Shown here: piece by piece, positions 12,838-21,958 of the stretch
Layout: every line of letters starts with the position of its first letter
Position numbering within the stretch: the stretch's first letter is position 1
Program-made: the position numbers and the translations under genes
Notes under the pieces: model-generated
The model's database searches: none
Told to the model about the DNA's origin: nothing
Seen by the model: the letters and a program-made list of their open reading frames with translations, nothing else
From: an uncultured Tissierellia bacterium
Lineage (GTDB): Bacteria > Bacillota > Clostridia > Tissierellales > Peptoniphilaceae
Assembly (NCBI GenBank): GCA_947278105.1
Contig: CAMYOR010000003.1
Location: 1 to 22,060 of the forward strand
Reading direction: 5' to 3'
Length of the DNA stretch: 22,060 nt

Positions 12838-15800
12838 CCCTGCACCTTTCTAGAATCCCTGATCAGGCAGCCGATTCCCTTCATCAGGCAGCCCTCCGGG
12901 CCTATCAAAAAGGCCGGAAGGTCGATGTTGTTGTTCCCAATCAGTATACCGTTGAAGCAGAGCAGGCCCTGATGGAGCTTTTAGAAGAAGATGTTCTTTT
13001 TGACCTTTCGGTAAGGACTTTTTCTGCTTTGGAAAAGGAAATTTTTTTTCGCGGCCAGGGGTATCGGCGGCCGGTCCTTTCTGATCTCGGCCGGACCATG
13101 ATCCTGCGTCTGATTTTGGAAAATCCCCAGGAAGAGTGGAAGATTTTCCGAAAAGAAGTGAGAGGGAAAAGTTTTCTTCCCCTTTTATCGGATCAGCTCC
13201 GTGAATTTAAAGAATACGGGTTAAAGCCGGAGGACCTCATTCAAATGGGAGAGATTGCCGGCGGATCAACCCAGATCAAACTAGAAGAGACCGCTCGGCT
13301 CATCCGCCTTTATGAAGCAAGGATCCAGGACCGGTTTGAAGATGCCGATGGCCGGATGGAAAGGGCTTTTGGCCAGAAAAATGCGATAGAATCTTTTAGA
13401 GATACTGATTTTTTCTTTGATTATTTCCACTCCCTTTCAGATATTGAAATGAATGCCCTGGGCTCCTTGCTGGAAGTGACGGATGCTGCGCTTTCCCTTG
13501 TCCTGGATCCAGAAATCGGGAAAAGACTGAAGGAGAAGGATCCGAAGGCTCCCATGGAACAAGTTTACGCCGATATTGATTCGGCTGTTCCCGATGCGTC
13601 TGCCTTTTCCTTATCCATGCGTTTTTTTGAAAAGCTCCTTGAAGAAGCAGATTTCCGAAACATTCCCGTAAGGATCGTAGAAGCAAAGACAAAGGTTTGC
13701 ATCCATCCCGCTCTAATCCATGCTTCCGAGAACCTTTTCTCTTATTCACCGAAAAATAAGGTCTTTAAAAATCCTCCGATTTTTGCCAGTCTGTGTCGAA
13801 ATACCCAGCAAGAAGTAGATAAGGCGATTATTGAAATCAACCGTCTGATTCAAAAGGGCGCCAGATACAGGGATGTCCAGCTTATTTATATGGATGACGA
13901 AGAGTATCTTCCAATGATAAAAAAGAAATTTGAAGAAGAAAATCTCCCCTATTTCCTGGATGAAAGCCGTTCGATCCAGTATCATCCCCTGGTCCGAGCC
14001 ATTGAGAGTGCGCTAGAAATTATTTGGAAGGGGCCGGGGAGAGACCGGTATTTCCGTTTTTTGAAGGCAGGAATCCTGGATTTGAATGAAGAAGAGGTCG
14101 AAATTTACCAAAAGTATGTCATCCGTCATGAACTGGACAACGAAAGGCTGAGGGATGATTTTTACTTTACCTTTGATGAAGAAACCCTGCAAAATTATCC
14201 TAAAGAGGGATCCCGTTGGAAAGAAGAGATGGAGACGGCCAAGAAGGTAAAGGACAGGCTGGAAAAAACGCTCAGTCCCTTACTTGCTTTGAGTGGGAAA
14301 AGAGGAACTTTATATTCCTATACCCAGGCCCTCGTGTCCACACTTTTAGAAAAAGCCATCCAGGATTCATTAAAAGCCTATGAAGAAAAGCTGATAGCCC
14401 AAGAAAAAAGAGAAGAGTGGGAAACTCACCGCCAGCTCTGGGACCAAATTATGGATCTTTTCGATCAGCTGGTCCAGTGTGCAGGAGATGAGGAAGTATC
14501 ATTTGATGTATTTGCCAAGACCATTCAGGAAGGGCTGGAAAATCTGGAACTAGGAATTATCCCCCCTTATCAGGATCAGATTTTTTGTTCAGGGCTCTTT
14601 CGAACCCGGACCCGGACCCGGCCTTATGTCTTTATGGTGGGCCTTAACGACACCTATCTGCCCAAGGGAGAAAAAGATGCAGGACTTTTTTCCCGGGAAG
14701 AAAAAGCCTTTTTCCGCAGCCAGGGATATATTTTGCCCTCCATGGCCCAGGTCCGCGAGGAAGAGGAAAGGCTTGATTTTTATTCAGCCATCCTCAAAGT
14801 AGGAAAAGAACTCCACCTTTCCTCTTCCCGGCAAAATGTGTCCAATGAATCCATGGAACCCAGTTTTTGGCTGCAGTCTATTTTGGACCATATTTTCATC
14901 GGCCCGGATCAGCCCATGCCGTTAGAAGAAGTGTCTTGCTTCAACAGTGAGGATCTCCTCTATTCCAAGAGCCTCCGCCAGCTCCTTTGGCCAGAAAAGA
15001 TCCGGCAGGAGAGAAAGGAAAAAAACATTTCAAGAGCTCAGTCAATTGAAGCTCTCAAACAAATGGGAGAAAAGGAAGACGGGTGGATGGTTCAGGCTCT
15101 TTCCTATGACAATCAAAGACCGCCATTAAGCCCCCTTCTTTGCGCCCTTTTTTACAAAAAAGAGCCTTCGATCACCGCCTCCATTTTGGAGGCCTTTGGG
15201 GCCTGTCCTTACAATGCTTTTGTCAGGACCGTTTTAAAGCCCCAGGAAGATCGAGTTTTAACCCTTAATGCTCTGGATACTGGCATTCTTTTCCATCAGT
15301 CCTTCAACCTTTGGTCAGGATATATTAAAGAGCATTTGTTAAAGGGGGAGGAAATCACCTATTCCGAATCTCGAGAAGCCATGCAGGAGGCCCTTCTTTT
15401 AGGGGAAAAGAAAATCTTTGAAAAGATCAGCAGAATGGACCCGAAAAATGCCTTTCTCCTCTCCCTGGCCGCAAAGACCCTGGATGAAAATCACCAGCAA
15501 ACTTTTTTTCAACTAAAGAATGCAAAGATGGTATCCCTGGATCATGAGCTTTCTTTTGGACCCGGCAAAAATCTGCCCCCCTATCCTCTGATCTTTCCTG
15601 AAACCGGAGAAAAATTTTTCCTGGCAGGAACCATCGACCGGATTGATCGAATAGGCGAGCTAGAAGGGGAGGAAAAGCCTTTCGCTGGCCATTCTTTTAT
15701 AAGAGTCATCGATTATAAGACAGGAAAAAGGACATTCGATTTTGAACGTCTTTTCGCAGGCCTGGACCTTCAGCTTCCGCTCTATTTAAAAGCGGCATCT

Positions 15801-16367
15801 TCCCTGGGAAAGCCGGTTGGATTTTTCTATATGCCGATCCGTCCGGTGGCAAGGCCAGAGGAAGAAAAAACTGAAGAGGGTAAGAAAGGCTTTTTTCCTC
15901 TGGTCGGCGAGGTGCTTTTAGATGGAGTTCTTCTTAAAGAGGAAAATGCCGTGAAAGCTTCGGATTTTACTTTTCCCTGGGATGGGTCTGAACAAAAAAA
16001 TTCTCTGATTTATAAGTTAGGCATGAAAAATGCACCAGAGAAGATCAGCGAAGGGGGAAAAATAATTAAAGAAAAAGCCGGCCCCCTGGACCGGGAAAAT
16101 TTCTTAGACGAAGAAGACTTTAGCGACCTATTGGATGAGGCAGTCTGGTTAGCGGGAAATTTTGCCGGAAGGAGAAGCCGGGGAGAGATTTCACCCGCCC
16201 CATTTCGGTCAGAAAAAAATCGGGCCTGCAGATACTGCCCTTATTCTTCTCTTTGCCGGTTTGAGGGAAGAAACCAGTTTAAAAATTACCGGATGATCGG
16301 GCCGGTCCGTTTGAGAGATTGGAAAGGGCAAGCCATAAGAAAGCCGGAAGGAGAAAAGCGTCCATGA
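12831..16367 (+). CDS. addB: ATP-dependent helicase/nuclease subunit B (AddB/RexB type)
   Basis: AddB pairs with AddA to resect DNA double-strand ends for recombination. The 1178-residue product has an inactivated helicase-like N-terminal half. It lacks the GxxGxGKT P-loop near its N-terminus (IPDQAADSLHQ instead), as RexB proteins do, but keeps VVVPNQYTVEAEQAL. The C-terminal nuclease has LFHQSF, GTIDRIDRI and VIDYKTGK with Asp961/Lys963, then LQLPLYL. The iron-sulphur cysteines are Cys792, Cys1133, Cys1136 and Cys1142, in the AddB pattern C...CX2CX5C. AGGGGAAGG gives 9-nt spacing to the ATG. The start overlaps the ROK stop and the stop overlaps the addA start, making one operon. Confidence 0.94.
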   Translation: MLTLHLSRIPDQAADSLHQAALRAYQKGRKVDVVVPNQYTVEAEQALMELLEEDVLFDLSVRTFSALEKEIFFRGQGYRRPVLSDLGRTMILRLILENPQEEWKIFRKEVRGKSFLPLLSDQLREFKEYGLKPEDLIQMGEIAGGSTQIKLEETARLIRLYEARIQDRFEDADGRMERAFGQKNAIESFRDTDFFFDYFHSLSDIEMNALGSLLEVTDAALSLVLDPEIGKRLKEKDPKAPMEQVYADIDSAVPDASAFSLSMRFFEKLLEEADFRNIPVRIVEAKTKVCIHPALIHASENLFSYSPKNKVFKNPPIFASLCRNTQQEVDKAIIEINRLIQKGARYRDVQLIYMDDEEYLPMIKKKFEEENLPYFLDESRSIQYHPLVRAIESALEIIWKGPGRDRYFRFLKAGILDLNEEEVEIYQKYVIRHELDNERLRDDFYFTFDEETLQNYPKEGSRWKEEMETAKKVKDRLEKTLSPLLALSGKRGTLYSYTQALVSTLLEKAIQDSLKAYEEKLIAQEKREEWETHRQLWDQIMDLFDQLVQCAGDEEVSFDVFAKTIQEGLENLELGIIPPYQDQIFCSGLFRTRTRTRPYVFMVGLNDTYLPKGEKDAGLFSREEKAFFRSQGYILPSMAQVREEEERLDFYSAILKVGKELHLSSSRQNVSNESMEPSFWLQSILDHIFIGPDQPMPLEEVSCFNSEDLLYSKSLRQLLWPEKIRQERKEKNISRAQSIEALKQMGEKEDGWMVQALSYDNQRPPLSPLLCALFYKKEPSITASILEAFGACPYNAFVRTVLKPQEDRVLTLNALDTGILFHQSFNLWSGYIKEHLLKGEEITYSESREAMQEALLLGEKKIFEKISRMDPKNAFLLSLAAKTLDENHQQTFFQLKNAKMVSLDHELSFGPGKNLPPYPLIFPETGEKFFLAGTIDRIDRIGELEGEEKPFAGHSFIRVIDYKTGKRTFDFERLFAGLDLQLPLYLKAASSLGKPVGFFYMPIRPVARPEEEKTEEGKKGFFPLVGEVLLDGVLLKEENAVKASDFTFPWDGSEQKNSLIYKLGMKNAPEKISEGGKIIKEKAGPLDRENFLDEEDFSDLLDEAVWLAGNFAGRRSRGEISPAPFRSEKNRACRYCPYSSLCRFEGRNQFKNYRMIGPVRLRDWKGQAIRKPEGEKRP

Positions 16368-19300
16368 ATTATTCAGAGGAACAGAAAAAAGCGCTGGAGA
16401 TCCGGAACATGGATGTCATCGTCTCCGCCCAAGCCGGAGCAGGGAAAACACAGGTCCTCGTAGAAAGAGTCATCCGGCAGATTACAGAGGAAAATTATTC
16501 TCTGGAAAATATTCTGGTGGTGACCTTTACCAACAAGGCGGCAGGAGAACTGAAGTCAAGAATTCGAAAGGGACTTTTCAAAGCTCTTTTAGCCCTCGGA
16601 ACCGAAGATAAGACGAAAAGAACCCGCCTTTTAAAAGAGATTACAGCCGTTGCCTCCGCAAACATCCAAACCCTTCATGCCTTCTGCTATCAGCTGATTC
16701 GGGAAAATTATGACCGCCTTTCCTTGGACCCGGCCGTCCATATCTTAGATCCGAAGAAGCTGGACCAGCTTAAAGAGGCATCCCTGGATAAAATCCTCAG
16801 AAAAACCTATGAGAAGAAGGACCCGGAGACCCTGTCTTTTATAGAGAATTATGGTTTGACGGCCCGGAGGGATGACCAACTGCTTCGCTCGCTCATTGTC
16901 CTCTTTTCTGAAGAAAAAGCGAAGAAAATAGATGGGGAAAAGTGGATCTATGATTGGCTGGAAGAAATAGGCACTCCTTCTTATGATCTGAAATTTGAAG
17001 AGATCTACCGTAAAAAATTCCAGAAAAAGCTGGAAGATCTGGCCTATGACATGGAAGAGCTCGCCCAAAAAGCAGCGGGGATGCCGGAAAAATACAAGAA
17101 CGCTTTAATGGAAGAGGCTATATCCGCGAAAGAATCCCTAGAAGCCTGGAAAAAGGGAGAGAGAAAAGAAATTGCCTTTGTAAAAAGAATGCCAGCGGTC
17201 GGGAATAAAGAAGGCCAAGAGCTGGTGGAGTTGAAGGATCGGCTCAACAGCCGAAGAACGGAGAATAAGGCCCTTTCCCGGGAACTTTTTGCCATGGATT
17301 TTCCCGACCTCAAAGACCTTCACAGAGATAATCTTTCTATGAAAAAATCACTGGCCATTCTTTCTTCTTTAACCTCGCTTTACGAAAAAGAACTCAAGGA
17401 AAAAAAGAAGGACTGGGAAGGACTCGATTTTAATGACGTGGAACATCTTGCCCTGGAGCTTTTGAATCAAAAAGAAATCAGGGATAAAGTCCGGAAGAGC
17501 TTTTCTCTGATTTACTTTGATGAATATCAGGATGCCTCCGATATTCAAAATGAGATTATCGAGCGGATGAAGAATCCCCGGGGCCTTTTTTTTGTCGGCG
17601 ATGTGAAGCAGTCAATCTATGGGTTCCGCCAGGCCTGTCCGGAAAATTTTCAAAAACGCTATAAAGCCTATGGAGCTGAGGGAGAAAAAACAGCGGAGGC
17701 CTTGGATTTTACGGTAAACTATCGGTCGCTGCCTGCCATTTTGCACTTTGTAAATTTTCTTTTTATTCCATTAATGACAGAGAACCGGGGAAGGATCTCC
17801 TATAATTCTCCCACCCATCTCTCGAAGGTCCAGCCATTTTCCAAGGAAGTTCGACTTTCGATGGAAAAAGGGGAGCGGTTTGCAGGAAAAGTTCATGTGG
17901 TCATTTTGGATAAAGATTCCCAAGAAGAAGCGGAAGAAAATGGTCAAAGGGAAAACTCCTACCTTAATGAAAAGTCCGCAGAGGCTTTTTATATTGCCCG
18001 GAAAATTAAGGAATATGTGGCCCGGGGCGGCCATTATAAAGACTGTGCCATTCTTCTTCGCAAGGATCGGGGAAGGATTTTTGAATTTGAATCCGTCCTT
18101 CGGGCCTTTCAAATCCCAGTTCACAGTGAGGCAGATAGCGTCGACCAGGAGGCAACTGAGCTTAAAATAGCTCTTAATCTCCTGCAAATTCTGGATAATG
18201 AAAGGGCAGATCTTGCTCTTCTAACCGTCCTTTCCTCGGTGGTGGGGGATTTTTCTGATGAACAGCTGGCTCTGATCCGCGTTTTTTATCCCCAGGGGCC
18301 ATTTTATGAGGCCTGTCAGCATATACTAAAGGCGGAGAAAGAAGAAAGGGAAATGATTTTTTCCTCTTTTTCATCGGGAGAGAGGGAAGAGCTGATTCTT
18401 GCTTATCAGAAACTCAGGGAGAAGCTTGAGCATTTTGACGAAAAACTTCGGTCCTGGAGAGATCTTTTTTCTCAAATGCCCCTGAGTCGGGCCATTTGGA
18501 AAATATTTCAAAGGTCCGGCCTTTATGCCTTTTCTTCGTCTTTGGACTATGGAGGAGAAAGGCGGGAAAATCTCAATCTTCTACTCCGGATGGCGGAAAA
18601 TTATGAGAAGGAAGGGTCTTCAGACCTCTATGGTTTTCTTAGCCTGGTAGGAGAGGGCCCTGGTACAGGCAGGGACGGCCAAAAGCCGGCAGGTGCTTTT
18701 TCCGCCTTGGATGATGTCGTCCAGATTATGACGATTCATGCGGCAAAGGGGCTGGACTTTAAGATTGTTTTTCTTGCCGAATTAGGGGGAAAGCTGCGGG
18801 GAAAAAGTCAGGCAGATTTTGCCGCTGAGGATGATTTGGGGCCGGCCCTTACTGTAAAATGGACCGATTCGGACCATCAAGGAATGGTCACCGGTCCCTC
18901 CCTAGTACGAAAGCTTCTGAAGGAAAAAGAAGAACAAAGAGAACTGGATGAGGAGGTTCGCATCCTTTATGTTGCCATGACCCGGGCTTCGCAAGAGCTA
19001 TATTTGACTGGTCAAGAGTCCTTATCCAAGAAAAAGCTTTTCGATCCTTCTTTACTGGAGGATTCGCAGAAAAGCCTGCAAAAAGAACTTGACCGGGCTA
19101 CCAGTTATATGCAGTGGATCTTGACGGTTCTTCGCCATGATCAAATTTTCTGGACCCAATGCAGAGGAAGCCTGGGAGAGGAGATCTCCGTTTTTCCGGA
19201 TCAGCTGCCAAAGAGAGATTTTTATGGGGTCTCAGCGAAAAAACCATCTTCTCTTATTGAAATCGAAATGGAAAAGTCCACTCATTATAGGCCCTGGGAT

Positions 19301-20101
19301 GGAAAAATTGATTTCGAAAAAGCAGAAGAGACGGGGATCAGCGATTTTGATCAGGAGGCTTTTCTTTTGCAAAAAGCTGGCAAAGATGCTTTGAGTTTCC
19401 AATATCCCTATCTCGCAGATACCCGAAGACCCTTGAAGGAGACGGTGACGGAGCTGGCAAAAAAAGAAAGGCTCTGGGAGGATCCGCAGTCTGTAAAAAA
19501 AGAGGCGGCGGGTTTCAATTTTGATCAGGAAGACCGGGGATCTTTTGGGGAGGCGCTCAAGCTGCCTTCTTTTATGGAAAAAGAAAAGCCGATCAGTCCT
19601 GCCCAATTCGGAACCCTGATGCACCGGGCCCTCCAGAGCCTGCCGATGAAAGAATACCAGTTTCAAGACCTTCAAGTGGAACTGGATGAACTGGTAAAAA
19701 GAGAGCTTTTTACAGAGGAAGAAAGAAAGCTTTTGGATCTGGAAATGCTTATAAAATTTTATCGTTCGGAAAAGGCCCTTTGGCTCTCTCGACACACGAA
19801 TGCTCTTTATCGGGAACGACCTTTTACAATGCGCTTAAAGAGAGCGGAAGGAAGTCTCACCCTGGATGGGCAGATTGATCTTTTTGTCGATTTGGAAAAA
19901 GCTACGGAGGGCAGGGAAAAGGGCCTCTTACTGGTGGATTATAAATCCGACCGAACTCCCGAAAAAGATCGATACCAGGGTCAGCTTGCCCTTTATGGGC
20001 AGGCCCTGGAAATGGCCTTTGGAAAAAAAGTGGTCAAAGCCTATCTCTATTGGATCCGTTGGGGAAAGTGGGAGGAAGTCGACCTTAAAATTAATAGATA
20101 A
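16364..20101 (+). CDS. addA: ATP-dependent helicase/nuclease subunit A (AddA/RexA)
   Basis: AddA is the UvrD-type 3'-5' helicase and nuclease of the AddAB complex. The 1245-residue product shows Walker A AQAGAGKT (Lys28), VVTFTNKAAGELKSRI, TLHAFCYQLI, Walker B DEYQD (Asp386), GDVKQSIYGFR, FTVNYRS, TIHAAKGLDFK and YVAMTRA. The C-terminal RecB nuclease motifs are LMHRAL (His1087), LDGQIDLF and VDYKSDRT (Asp1192, Lys1194), then QLALYGQAL. The ATG at 16364 overlaps the addB stop as ATGA and follows AAGGAG. The longer in-frame TTG start at 16319 is rejected because it has no ribosome binding site and ATGA coupling is typical. The 3' end overlaps the opposing SDR gene by 11 bases. Confidence 0.96.
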   Translation: MNYSEEQKKALEIRNMDVIVSAQAGAGKTQVLVERVIRQITEENYSLENILVVTFTNKAAGELKSRIRKGLFKALLALGTEDKTKRTRLLKEITAVASANIQTLHAFCYQLIRENYDRLSLDPAVHILDPKKLDQLKEASLDKILRKTYEKKDPETLSFIENYGLTARRDDQLLRSLIVLFSEEKAKKIDGEKWIYDWLEEIGTPSYDLKFEEIYRKKFQKKLEDLAYDMEELAQKAAGMPEKYKNALMEEAISAKESLEAWKKGERKEIAFVKRMPAVGNKEGQELVELKDRLNSRRTENKALSRELFAMDFPDLKDLHRDNLSMKKSLAILSSLTSLYEKELKEKKKDWEGLDFNDVEHLALELLNQKEIRDKVRKSFSLIYFDEYQDASDIQNEIIERMKNPRGLFFVGDVKQSIYGFRQACPENFQKRYKAYGAEGEKTAEALDFTVNYRSLPAILHFVNFLFIPLMTENRGRISYNSPTHLSKVQPFSKEVRLSMEKGERFAGKVHVVILDKDSQEEAEENGQRENSYLNEKSAEAFYIARKIKEYVARGGHYKDCAILLRKDRGRIFEFESVLRAFQIPVHSEADSVDQEATELKIALNLLQILDNERADLALLTVLSSVVGDFSDEQLALIRVFYPQGPFYEACQHILKAEKEEREMIFSSFSSGEREELILAYQKLREKLEHFDEKLRSWRDLFSQMPLSRAIWKIFQRSGLYAFSSSLDYGGERRENLNLLLRMAENYEKEGSSDLYGFLSLVGEGPGTGRDGQKPAGAFSALDDVVQIMTIHAAKGLDFKIVFLAELGGKLRGKSQADFAAEDDLGPALTVKWTDSDHQGMVTGPSLVRKLLKEKEEQRELDEEVRILYVAMTRASQELYLTGQESLSKKKLFDPSLLEDSQKSLQKELDRATSYMQWILTVLRHDQIFWTQCRGSLGEEISVFPDQLPKRDFYGVSAKKPSSLIEIEMEKSTHYRPWDGKIDFEKAEETGISDFDQEAFLLQKAGKDALSFQYPYLADTRRPLKETVTELAKKERLWEDPQSVKKEAAGFNFDQEDRGSFGEALKLPSFMEKEKPISPAQFGTLMHRALQSLPMKEYQFQDLQVELDELVKRELFTEEERKLLDLEMLIKFYRSEKALWLSRHTNALYRERPFTMRLKRAEGSLTLDGQIDLFVDLEKATEGREKGLLLVDYKSDRTPEKDRYQGQLALYGQALEMAFGKKVVKAYLYWIRWGKWEEVDLKINR

Positions 20102-20834
20102 CCCAGCCCCCATTAGGACTGATTACCTGGCCGGTCATTGCCCCGGCATTTTCATCCGCAAGGTGGACAATCCAGAGGGCAATTTCTTCCGGTTTTAAAA
20201 GCCTCTCGATGGGGGTTTCTTCCGCCAACCCTTTTCTCGTTTCCGGATCGAGCATACCGAGCATTCCCGTTTCCACATTGCCCGGTGCGATTGCGTTGCA
20301 GGTGATTTGGGAAGGCCCCAGTTCCTTGGCACAGGCCTTAGTAAAGGCCAGGACAGCCCCCTTGCTGGCCGAATAAAGGCTTTCACAGGAGCCTCCAACC
20401 AGCCCCCAGATGCTGGAGATGTTAATAATCCGTCCCCATTTTTGCTCAATCATATGAGGAATGGAAAGTTTGGTATTATAAAAAACTCCATCCACATTGA
20501 CCCGGAAAACCTGGCGCCATTGTTCCGGAGTCATATCCTGAATTTGTCCAAAAACGGATACGCCGGCATTATTGACTAGGATATCCACTCCCAAAAATTT
20601 ACTTTGAATGATTTCATGAAGTTTTTTGCAACTTTCAAAGTCCCCGATATCGCAGCCCAGGACGAGAGTTTGGGCGCCCTTTTCCCGGCAGAGAAGGGCT
20701 GTTTTTTCTGCTTCTTCCCGGTGGGTATGGTAATTGATGACGATATTTTTGTCCGGACCTGAAAGGGCAAGGGCGCTGGCCCTGCCGATGCCCTGAGAAG
20801 ATCCGGTGATTAAAACGGTTTTTCTCTTCGACAA
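20091..20834 (-). CDS. SDR-family reductase, YmfI/EF-P 5-aminopentanone reductase-like
   Basis: This is a 247-residue short-chain dehydrogenase. It has the NADP(H) glycine motif TGSSQGIG (Gly11-Gly17), NNAG (88-91), and a catalytic Ser141, Tyr154 and Lys158 (YSASK). The segment ISSIWGLVGGSCESLYSASKGA resembles the SSMWG..GASCEV.YSASKGA signature I associate with Bacillus YmfI, which reduces the modification on translation factor EF-P. FabG (3-oxoacyl-ACP reductase) is the main alternative. I choose the TTG at 20834, which has an AAAGGA ribosome binding site upstream. The ATG at 20900 lacks one and lies upstream of the predicted transcription start, next to the -10 element. Convergent with addA, with an 11-base overlap. 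Confidence 0.82.
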   Translation of the reverse strand: MSKRKTVLITGSSQGIGRASALALSGPDKNIVINYHTHREEAEKTALLCREKGAQTLVLGCDIGDFESCKKLHEIIQSKFLGVDILVNNAGVSVFGQIQDMTPEQWRQVFRVNVDGVFYNTKLSIPHMIEQKWGRIINISSIWGLVGGSCESLYSASKGAVLAFTKACAKELGPSQITCNAIAPGNVETGMLGMLDPETRKGLAEETPIERLLKPEEIALWIVHLADENAGAMTGQVISPNGGWVIY

Positions 20835-20890
20835 TGGGGTAATATCCTTTCTGTTCTGATAAAAAACTGATTCTTTTGAAGAACATGGAA

Positions 20891-20899
20891 ATTGTAACA
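20891..20899 (-). promoter_or_regulatory. Extended -10 promoter of the SDR gene
   Basis: On the - strand this is TGTTACAAT (TG-n-TACAAT). Transcription would start near 20884, about 50 nt before the chosen TTG start. It lies in the short divergent region shared with the J-domain gene. Confidence 0.55.
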
Positions 20900-20948
20900 T
20901 AATTTTGATAGCATAATCATAATGAAAAAAGCGGAGGCATCAAGTTCC

Positions 20949-21773
20949 ATGAAGAAAATATGGGGCAATTTTCTCTTCGGCATAGCCAAGGGAATAGACA
21001 CAATCATTGGAATTTTAATTAGCGCTCTATCCGTCGCCGTCAGGGTGGTAGAAAATATCCGGCAATTTGTCTTTCCGATCATCGGCTGTTTCGGCTTTTT
21101 CTTTGTTGGCTTCATTATTATTCCCTTGTTTAACCGAAAGTTTTTAACCTTCCTTCTGATCCTTATGATTTTCCCCTTGCTCGGAAGGACCTTTGTCAAC
21201 TTCCTCCAGTATGGCCGCTACGTCCTAACCGAATACCTTTATGACAAGGCAGATTACTACCGACTGGGAAAAGCTGATGCCAAGAATTTTTCGGACTACC
21301 GTTTTGCCTATCAAAGGGAGAAAATGAAGGCCGAGCAGGAAGAAAGAGAGCGCCAGCAAAGAGCCCAAGCCCAGTACTGGGAAAATATTTTCAATGATTT
21401 TTTCAGCCAATCGGGCTTCGGCTCCTATGAGGACTTTCGTAACGCTCAAAATTCCCAAAATTTTGGCGGCTATCATTCCAATACCGGCTATGGTTATGGG
21501 AGCCAGGGAGGCTACCAGGGTTATCAAAACCAGCAAAATGCCTATAATCCCTTTGAGGATTTCAATAGCAAATATGAAGAGGCCTGTGATACCCTAGGTG
21601 TACCCTATCAAACAGACGAATACCAGGTGAAGCTGGCTTATCGGAAAATGGCGAAAAAATATCATCCGGATATTAATCCTTCCCCCGATGCGACCAAGCT
21701 CTTTCAAAAGGTCAATGCCGCCTATGAATTTCTGTCCAAGGAAAACATTGACCGTTATAAAAGGATGAAATGA
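20949..21773 (+). CDS. Membrane-anchored protein with C-terminal J domain
   Basis: J domains stimulate the ATPase of Hsp70 (DnaK). Here the 274-residue product carries one at its very C-terminus: DTLGVPYQTDEYQVKLAYRKMAKK and the diagnostic HPD (239-241), followed by FQKVNAAYEFL. The N-terminal third has long hydrophobic segments (FVFPIIGCFGFFFVGFIIIPLF and FLTFLLILMIFPLLGR), so the J domain is probably membrane-tethered. In between are a charged helix rich in Lys/Glu/Arg/Gln (residues ~120-145) and a Gly/Tyr/Gln/Asn-rich linker. It is not DnaJ: the G/F, zinc-finger and C-terminal domains are missing. I prefer ATG 20949, with GGAGG at 20933-20937, over ATG 20922, which has no ribosome binding site. 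No terminator is evident downstream. Confidence 0.85.
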   Translation: MKKIWGNFLFGIAKGIDTIIGILISALSVAVRVVENIRQFVFPIIGCFGFFFVGFIIIPLFNRKFLTFLLILMIFPLLGRTFVNFLQYGRYVLTEYLYDKADYYRLGKADAKNFSDYRFAYQREKMKAEQEERERQQRAQAQYWENIFNDFFSQSGFGSYEDFRNAQNSQNFGGYHSNTGYGYGSQGGYQGYQNQQNAYNPFEDFNSKYEEACDTLGVPYQTDEYQVKLAYRKMAKKYHPDINPSPDATKLFQKVNAAYEFLSKENIDRYKRMK

Positions 21774-21839
21774 ACCATTTAATCAACCATACTAATTCAT
21801 TTGTTTATCAAACTCCGTTAAGAAAATGTAAATTTTCCC

Positions 21840-21868
21840 TTGACAAGGTGAGAGAGGATAAGTATCAT
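21840..21868 (+). promoter_or_regulatory. rRNA operon promoter P1
   Basis: Consensus -35 TTGACA (21840-21845), a 17-bp spacer, and -10 TATCAT (21863-21868). It is the upstream one of a tandem pair 84 bp apart, an arrangement typical of Firmicutes rRNA operons. Confidence 0.75.
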
Positions 21869-21923
21869 ACTAAACAGCGCAATAAAGGACCTGTTTTCTG
21901 TCGATGGAAATCGAAAAATTTTC

Positions 21924-21952
21924 TTGACATTCAAGGTTTCAAGCGCTATAGT
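21924..21952 (+). promoter_or_regulatory. rRNA operon promoter P2
   Basis: Consensus -35 TTGACA (21924-21929), a 17-bp spacer, and -10 TATAGT (21947-21952), with a predicted start near 21959. It is preceded by A/T-rich sequence that could act as an UP element. Confidence 0.85.
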
Positions 21953-21958
21953 ATTTAA

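Noticed and set aside
16319..16363. 15-residue N-terminal extension of AddA from TTG 16319
   Set aside because: The ATGA overlap with addB plus AAGGAG supports the ATG at 16364, and the family begins shortly before the Walker A motif.
19232..19795. Open frame of 187 codons on the - strand opposite addA
   Set aside because: It is antisense to the conserved nuclease domain, with low-complexity Phe/Leu-rich translation typical of a shadow frame.
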